From NCBI RefSeq assembly GCF_022965805.1, contig NC_133103.1, forward strand, positions 45,650,047-45,714,046: a stretch of 64,000 nucleotides of DNA. The letters run 5' to 3'. The DNA is from Primulina eburnea (lineage: Eukaryota > Streptophyta > Magnoliopsida > Lamiales > Gesneriaceae). The notes beneath the pieces were generated by a model that worked only from the letters and a program-made list of their open reading frames with translations, did no database searches and was not told the origin of the DNA. Shown here in pieces: positions 58,170-64,000 of the stretch; the first letter of the stretch is position 1, and every line of letters starts with the position of its first letter. A program made the translations under genes and the position numbers.

Positions 58170-58520
58170 TACATCATAGATACTTATATTTGGATGTACA
58201 CCCCCATACATCCCTTGGTAACAAATCTATAAATACAATAGGGATCAAACGTTGCATGAATACATGACAAGCACGACTCTTCATAACAAACAGGAACAAC
58301 ATGTTCATGTCCACAAAATGAGATATTTTTAAAACATAATCATCGGAGAATTGATCATTTATCCTTTGACATAAAATTTGTCTTGCATGCTTGTCAAAGG
58401 TGTAACTCGATTTAGGATATCTTCTTGTAACCCTATAAGGATGTAACTCTGGTCTGATATATATTTCAACTATATCCGCTCGAGATTTGGTGTTATGCTT
58501 TGTGGGAAAATCCATTACAT
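58170..58520 (-). pseudogene. CACTA DUF4218 remnant
   Basis: A 113-codon open frame on the minus strand contains MKSRACHVFMQRLIPIVFID followed by LLPRDV, the hallmark of the DUF4218 region of CACTA transposases (K-S-H-D-C-H-V-x-M-Q-R-L-L-P). The upstream half is less recognisable. It follows TNP2 on the same strand. The MITE at 57560 separates it from DUF4216. Confidence 0.75.
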
Positions 58521-58739
58521 TTTTTTTATCTCATTGTCGAAAACATTTTTCTCAACATGTCCAATACGAAAGCTTTCAAAAAATAATTTTTCTTTTCCAT
58601 CCATATGTGACCAAGTTACACATTTATTTGTTTTTCGTCTCAGCTTTAACCTTGTATGAAGTCCTAAAACAAAAATTTCCCAACTCATTCAGTATTTCAT
58701 CTCCTTGTTTTACATTAGGGGCATAATACAACACTCTTC

Positions 58740-59470
58740 TACAGCAGAAGAACATGTGCCTATTGTGATGTAGTGGGTGACCTTCAGATAGGAACTTCAT
58801 GTGATTGTCGAACCCAAGGTCTTGCTACTATGTGGGAGAGTGAATGCCTATAAATCTGATATGTAGTGAGGACATGCTTGTCTTTCAGCTGTGCTCCAAC
58901 CTGATAACATCGTGTACGCCGGGAAATCGATTATTGTTCAAATCAAAACAGCCCTTGTGGTAAAATATCTCTTTGCGTGAATGTCATATGTATGGGCACC
59001 ATCAGGCCAAAGTGATTGGAGTTTTGAAATCAGTGGATGGAGGAACACATCAAAGTTATCTTTCGGGCTCTCGGACCAAGTGCAATTACAATTAAAAAAC
59101 ATGTCATCTTATTTCATACACATCCAAGGTGCCATGTTAAATTGCATTAAAATCAAATGCCACGATGAATATTGTTGGCCCGTCTGACCAAATGGTTGGA
59201 AGGCATCGACTGATAATCATAATCACATATTCCGAATCTACGGCTGGGCCAGACGTAGGGGGCAAGGCGGATCTAATGTAAAATATGAGTGTATATCATC
59301 ACAGTGGCGCCACACTGGCAAATCAGATGGGCGTGTCATTGTTTCACAATCATAATAGTGGTCGTGGGGCCACCACATATATGAAGTTGTAGTAGGTTAA
59401 GCATATAACCTTTGTAGATGATGGATAATGGGAAAGTAATACATTTTCTTGTATGGATCTGCTTTAGCAT
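58740..59470 (-). pseudogene. CACTA TNP2 transposase remnant
   Basis: Minus strand: KKMYYFPIIHHLQRLYA, SDLPVWRHCDDIHSYF, VDAFQPFGQTGQQYSSWHLI, NMAPWMCMK, a stop, DNFDVFLHPLISKLQSLWPD, GAHTYD, and after frameshifts NNRFPGVHDVIR, FDNHMKFLSEGHPLHHNRHM. This is the conserved core of the TNP2/En-Spm transposase (Transposase_21) in correct order. Several stops and shifts exclude activity. Confidence 0.85.
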
Positions 59471-59646
59471 TATGAGATCCACACATACTAAGTTTATTCC
59501 AAGGATATTTACATATTTACATTCAATTAAAACACCATCTAAACCCCCAATAGATAATGCAGTTACTGTTAAAAGCATCAATATTTTGCCCTTTAATAAG
59601 TATTATGGATGACTTAGTGCAAACATCAAAAATGCCTCTACACACC

Positions 59647-60957
59647 TGTTGGATCTCGGTTTTCTCGTATCCAAAACGCAGCGGAAATTTAAAATTTTTT
59701 TAGATCTTGACTTTCAAGATCCTTTTGGACACTCGTATGATTTTATAATTAAAAATTCATAGGGTATTGTAATTATACCTTTAGTGAATTAAATCACTTG
59801 GCTCCAACTAATCCGGTATAGATGGATATAACTCTTGATGAATCCCTACGAACGATCTTCAAAACTCCTTCCTTCAACCTTCAACAGGTCCACGACTAGA
59901 AGATTTATTCTTCTTCTAAATTGCACTAGAAATTTAGAAGATGTTTTTCATTAGAGATCAAAGTTTGAGAGACGGCTCAAACTCCTTTTCAAAAGAGAGG
60001 GCCGAAATTTTGAGAGAGGGAAGAGAGGAATTTTCGAAAAACACAAGAGAGTGGAGGCTAGGTTTTTCAAAAATTGTGAATGAATTATTATTAACTCTAA
60101 GCCTAATACACATATATATAAGCTTAGGGCCTATTAGATAAATTAAAAATTTAATGGGCTTAATCAATTAATTATTCTAGTCCAGCTTGTTTAATTAATT
60201 AATTAATCTTTTAAAGTCCAATTAAGAAACTTAATAATATGTATGTTGGTCTTGCACTCCTACAAGCCCATTATACATACACCCGTTACATTTAATTTAA
60301 TTCTCTCATAAATTCAACACTTGGATTTAATATTTAAATTATAAATTCAACTCCTTGAATTTATCACCTCCAAAATCTAATATTTAATAAACTCACCTTT
60401 TGAGTTTAATAAACTAAATCCTCAAATTTTATAAATTAAACTCCTTGAATTTATTTTCTCAAAATTTAATTATCATAAATTCAACTCCTTGAATTTACTA
60501 TATCATAATATAAATTCAACTCCTTGAATCTATTCTCTCAACGGGAACAAATGATACAGTGCTTGTGTGACCCTCAATGGCTCAGAGATACAGCTAGCTG
60601 TGGGTTCACAACTCATTGTGATTCAGGACATAATCTTTTATTCGGGCTTACCCCAATTTGCCCATTCTATGTATCAACAATTGATAATGAGAATGTCAGA
60701 AATTATATTTCTGATTAAACCCATCGAATCATGGTAAGAGCATCTAGTAGCATCGTCCCATGATTCCCTATGTATCACTGATAGTGCCTGCAAGAACCAG
60801 TAGATTATGATTAGCGTACAGTACGATCCCTTCATCTCATATATATCGATCGAATCTGCAACTATTGGTTCATCGAGGGTTGCATATTAATTCGATGACT
60901 ATGTGATAAACATAAATACGCAAAGACACGCCTATTCTTTCCTTCAAAACATCATCA
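59647..60957 (-). mobile_element. Second solo LTR, related to that at 51.8 kb
   Basis: On the plus strand it runs from TGTTGGATCTCGG to ACATCATCA. On the minus strand the end (TTTCCGCTGCGTTTTGGATA) and the segment near its start (CCATTGAGGGTCAC, TTGTTCCCGTTGAGA, TTCAAGGAGTTG) line up with the solo LTR at 51778-53369 in the same order. Only four flanking bases (CACC at 59643-59646 and 60958-60961) are duplicated, so one base of the target site may have mutated. TATA-like CTTATATATATG is near 60110-60125. Confidence 0.75.
60305..60540. repeat. Array of short hairpins within the second solo LTR
   Basis: AATTCAACTCCTTGAATT and variants occur at about 60308, 60347, 60390, 60436, 60477 and 60512. 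Each is an imperfect palindrome (AATTCAA/TTGAATT) with a four-base loop. The related LTR at 51.8 kb has a single copy near 51930. Confidence 0.85.
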
Positions 60958-60961
60958 CACC

Positions 60962-62720
60962 ATAATATGTTTTTTTATGCATGAAAAATATGGGAAACAA
61001 GTGACACTTTTGTGTATTTTCGTGTTTGTATACCACATGAAATTTCAAGCATGGTTTTTTATTCCAAATTTATGTTATTATGTGTTTAAGAGGGATGCCA
61101 TGATTAGGACACAATTAAGTATTGTTTTTAATGACTTTAGAGTCCTAGATAATCACATAAACACCACACACAATCAGGAAAACAATTGGAAAGCAAGTTG
61201 CTGTCATGTGAGTATAAGGGTTATGTTTTTATTCTTAATGGATTGGCTGGGCTTTGGCTGGTACCAGGGGTTAGCCAGGGTTGTGGGGGAGTCAGGGGTA
61301 GAGTCTTAGCCATGCTAGGACTCGAGTTAAGTGGGCTGAGAGGATTCCTAGCCAACGAGGAATCCTACCCAAGAGATGCAAGTGGGGGCACTTTCAAGGG
61401 TCAAGTTAGGGTTTTCAAAACTAAATAAATTGAAACACGGCTCACAGGGGTCGAGTCATGGTTCACGAGGGCTAAAATAATATAAAAAGACTATGCTTTG
61501 AATTTAGGAATTTTATTTTGAAGTTTGTGATTTTTCGAGATTAAAACGCCTTCAAAACAACTAATTACGAATTAATTAAAAAACCTAGTTTTTATGATAA
61601 ATAAAACTATGGGAATTTTAATTTAAGCTTAAATAATTATTTGGGACATGTTTGAGACAATGGAATTAAGAAAACGTCAAAAACGTAAAATTGTACGTCC
61701 AAGGGTAAAACGGTCTTTTTACACCTGAAAATTAGTAAACGTCATGGCAGTGCTCTAAATGATGTTTTATATGCTAATATTAATATTTCACATGTTTATA
61801 AATTTTTATATGTTAAATTATTTTTTTAGATGTCATGAATTTTTATGGTTTAAAATTGGACATTTAAAAGATATGTTGCATGCTTGGTTTCAAAATAAAA
61901 TGATATTATATGAACGTTTTTATTAAGTGGTGAAATACGACATGTTGAAGGACGTGAAGGGATTCTGACTAAATACGTGATATGTTGGAAATATCGTGAG
62001 GGTTATGGTCCCAGTGGGAGCCCGACAATCGTGTTTCCTTGGATACGGATACGAATACGAATATGTTAATACGTTGGCCAAGGCCCAGTTAACCGGTGAG
62101 AGTGTCGCTGGTGTCTCCGCCGCCAAGTACTGTGGTTTTCTCTAGATGGATCCATCATTCAATACGATTAAGAATACGAGTCACAATCATGATCTGAATT
62201 CAACAAACGCGAACATGAATATGGATACGAATATGAATATGTTTATGTTGATATGATTATGTTTATGAAAATGTTTAAGTTTAAAGTTTATGCATTATTA
62301 TGAAAATGATATTTTAAGTACAAGTTGTTTTCACTGCTGTATGTGAACTGTATTACGTATTATTCGTTATCAAGGATATGATGTGTTGAGTCTTTAGACT
62401 CACTATGTGTGTTTGATGCAGGTGAGTTTGATGGAGGTCTTGATGGTTGACTAGACTGAATTGAGGGTGACCATAACCCGAGGACCAGCACTTCTATTTT
62501 CCGCATTTAAGTTTACGATTATGCTAAAAGACTTTTACAACTTTTAATTTATACTTTTGAGTGGTTTTTGAGAGGATGATACTTTACAAATTTATTGCGT
62601 TTAGGTTGGTTAAACATTTAACGATTTTATGCTAAACTATTTCTTTTGATTTTTAAATGTTAGTTAATTTTTTATTTTTAAAAATTGTGTAAGGTATTTT
62701 CAAAGAATTTATACATATAT
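60962..62720 (+). mobile_element. Chromovirus (Del/Tekay)-like LTR fragment
   Basis: The 3' half has TTGAGTCTTTAGACTCACTA (62386-62405), TGATGCAGGTGAG and a GAGG-ACC segment before TTCCGCATTTAAG (62497-62510), words characteristic of Del/Tekay LTR ends. No chromovirus coding domain or polypurine tract is next to it. Exact ends and target duplication not found. (GATACG)n-like runs are at 62039-62064. Confidence 0.45.
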
Positions 62721-62779
62721 ATGTAAGAAGAAAAAAAATTCTAGCACATTTTAAGAAAACGATCAAGCAGACGTTTCAA

Positions 62780-63238
62780 TAACACACGAAGGAACTTAGC
62801 CAACTAAAAGATATTTTCAAAAATCTTCCAAAAATGACAATTCCCCAAGATGAAGCCGATCTGGTATTATATACATATTCCAATGATCATTGATGGGCAG
62901 CAGTTTTAACAAAGCTCATACAAGAAGGAGAACAAACATGCAAGTCTTGAAGTGGTCTATTCTAATAAGCAGAAGCTGTAAGATGACATATCAACGAGAA
63001 GAAATTTTATGTAGTAAAAAGAGTTTTTGAAAAAAAGTCATTATTTTACTAACAAAGAAATTTACCTTAAAATTGATAACACACGGGTAAAGGCTTTCCT
63101 AAAAAATGGAATTGAATTTAAACCTGAGAAAACTAGATTATTAAGGTGGCAAACTTTATATCAAAATTATATTTTTGATATTGTGATGATTAAATCTCGT
63201 GAAAAAATTCTTGCAGACTTTTAATAATAAATGGACAA
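62780..63238 (+). pseudogene. Caulimovirid RT-RNase H C-terminus, broken
   Basis: 62780-63010 is interrupted by at least four stops; recognisable words include WAAVLTKLIQEGE. 63027-63224 is open for 65 codons and holds LLRWQTLYQNYIFDIV and KILADF, the RNase H end of plant pararetrovirus polymerases. A stop follows within the ADF(L) motif. The protein would copy viral RNA in the cytoplasm. Start lies to the left and is not readable. Confidence rests on two motifs and their spacing. Confidence 0.6.
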
Positions 63239-64000
63239 ATGTGATATCAATTTCTTCATAAAAATGTAGAGTCATTTGAGAGAACATCTTGAAATGCTTC
63301 AAAACGAGTTCAATTAGCTTGTAAATGCAAAAGTTGCGGGCAGGCTATAGCAAGCCGATAAGAGAATCATCTCTTATCGAATTATAGGATGTTTATAGGC
63401 TTATATCCAGCTATGGCATGTAATACAAAGGCCTGTCCTCCAAGACATTGAGAAACCACTGGTTTCTCAAATGGAGATTTTTCGAGTACAAGACTCAATA
63501 CCTGGAGCAGGGAATTCAAATACCCCTAGCACATATATTAAGTCGGGATCATCTCCAGATGAGTCGGTCAAAATAAAATTTGAGACTCCAGATCCTTATA
63601 TTGAGTCTTCAAATCAACTTTTCGCCTCAGAGATTCAAGAGGGAAATATCAATCTTAGACCTCATACAGGCAAGAGTAAATCTAAGGTTGGTACTGATTA
63701 ATCTGCCATTTTTCCTTTTCAGGTATATCATCAGAACTGGGAGAAATTATAAACAAAAATACGCAATAACTCATCCACAATTCGGGTTGATGTAGCAATA
63801 AAATATCCTTGAGTATAGATAAAACAAAATTCATATACAAAAGAGGTCAAGACATGGTATGAATTCGGGGCATTTGCCTCAGTTTATACTACATCACCCA
63901 GATTCCTAGAAATTCCAAATTACCTAACTGGATTCAGGAATCGATTCATGAAACATGGGCAAACGACGAATATTTGTCCAGAGGAAACACTTTGGAGCTA
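63231..64000 (+). pseudogene. ORF downstream of the caulimovirid polymerase, broken, incomplete
   Basis: ATG 63231 lies just after the polymerase end. The frame has stops near 63270, 63318 and later, then is open from 63471 to 63701 (Ser/Pro/Glu-rich, low complexity) and shifts frame. The last part (about 63850-64000) is readable in another frame as a helical, aromatic-rich segment. By position it could be the inclusion-body/transactivator-type ORF that follows pol in some caulimovirids. This is inference; no diagnostic motif was seen. Confidence 0.4.

Larger units (their letters stand above)
33850..59646 (-). mobile_element. CACTA (En/Spm) DNA transposon relic, opened by nested insertions
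   Basis: The left (3') terminus at 33850 reads CACCACAAAAAACGG, a one-base variant of the CACTACAAAAA ends of plant CACTA elements, followed by TAGCGACG/ACCGTCGC subterminal words. Minus-strand domains in CACTA order are TNP2 (58740-59470), DUF4218 (58170-58520), DUF4216 (56990-57330) and a Transposase_24-like ORF (51187-51777 and 55930-56350). The copia element at 34222-55701 interrupts its 3' part. The 5' terminus was not found; the last native sequence abuts a solo LTR at 59647. All coding parts are broken. Confidence 0.8.
62760..64000 (+). mobile_element. Endogenous pararetrovirus (Caulimoviridae) fragment
   Basis: The plus strand encodes the end of a caulimovirid-type reverse transcriptase-RNase H (to 63224) and, after a few bases, a further ORF region that runs out of the window. 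The RNase H words and the absence of an LTR or integrase fit an integrated viral copy rather than a retrotransposon. Both parts contain several stops and frame changes, so it is a dead copy. Confidence 0.6.

Overview
The window is a piece of plant nuclear heterochromatin, almost certainly from a eudicot. It is AT-rich, packed with nested and decayed transposable elements, and holds no host gene I can support. Family resemblances point weakly to Lamiales, possibly Gesneriaceae: a MITE with GTGAGACGGTCTCAC ends, and a 3' ORF in the SIRE-type element that resembles, from memory, proteins of that group. That placement is inference.

Layout. (1) 1791-8029 is a complete but dead Ty1/copia element on the + strand with 5-bp target-site duplications (TSDs, GATCA); a long AAT/TA microsatellite has grown inside its reverse transcriptase. 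(2) 8030-11771 is AT-rich spacer with one MITE. (3) 11777-23430 is a large SIRE/Maximus-type copia element on the - strand: gag, protease, integrase and RT-RNase H, then a region carrying + strand (antisense) ORFs behind a TATA box, then a ~900-codon 3' ORF. Its 5' LTR ends at a deletion junction that contains a 24-bp copy of its own gag DNA. (4) 23461-32047 is a decayed copia relic (- strand) interrupted by a nearly intact Tork-like copia element (26987-31769, - strand). (5) 32048-33849 is spacer with two more copies of the same MITE.

(6) 33850 to about 59646 is one CACTA DNA transposon relic (- strand) opened by successive insertions. Going inward: a copia element (34222-55701, TSD TGACA on both sides), which holds a 3' fragment of a SIRE-like element (about 36725-49595), which holds a full-length Athila-type Ty3/gypsy element (37353-49280, TSD TACAA). 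The copia/CACTA junction was also duplicated in tandem. One copy then received a solo LTR (51778-53369, TSD CCAAC), and the other copy preserves the matching empty site at 56166-56170. CACTA domains can be followed across the gaps: TNP2, DUF4218, DUF4216 and a Transposase_24-like ORF. A PIF/Harbinger-type MITE sits between them.

(7) 59647-60957 is a second solo LTR related to the first, 60962 to about 62720 is a chromovirus (Del/Tekay)-like LTR fragment, and about 62760-64000 is a broken endogenous caulimovirid (pararetrovirus) segment.

The most interesting signals are: an apparently shared domain in the 3' ORFs of two unrelated retrotransposon superfamilies (SIRE copia and Athila gypsy); an antisense ORF region with its own TATA box inside the SIRE element; arrays of a CGCGCATATGCGCG palindrome in both LTRs and ahead of the 3' ORF of the Athila element; templated filler DNA at two deletion scars; and a tandem duplication with an internal empty-site control that lets insertions be ordered in time.
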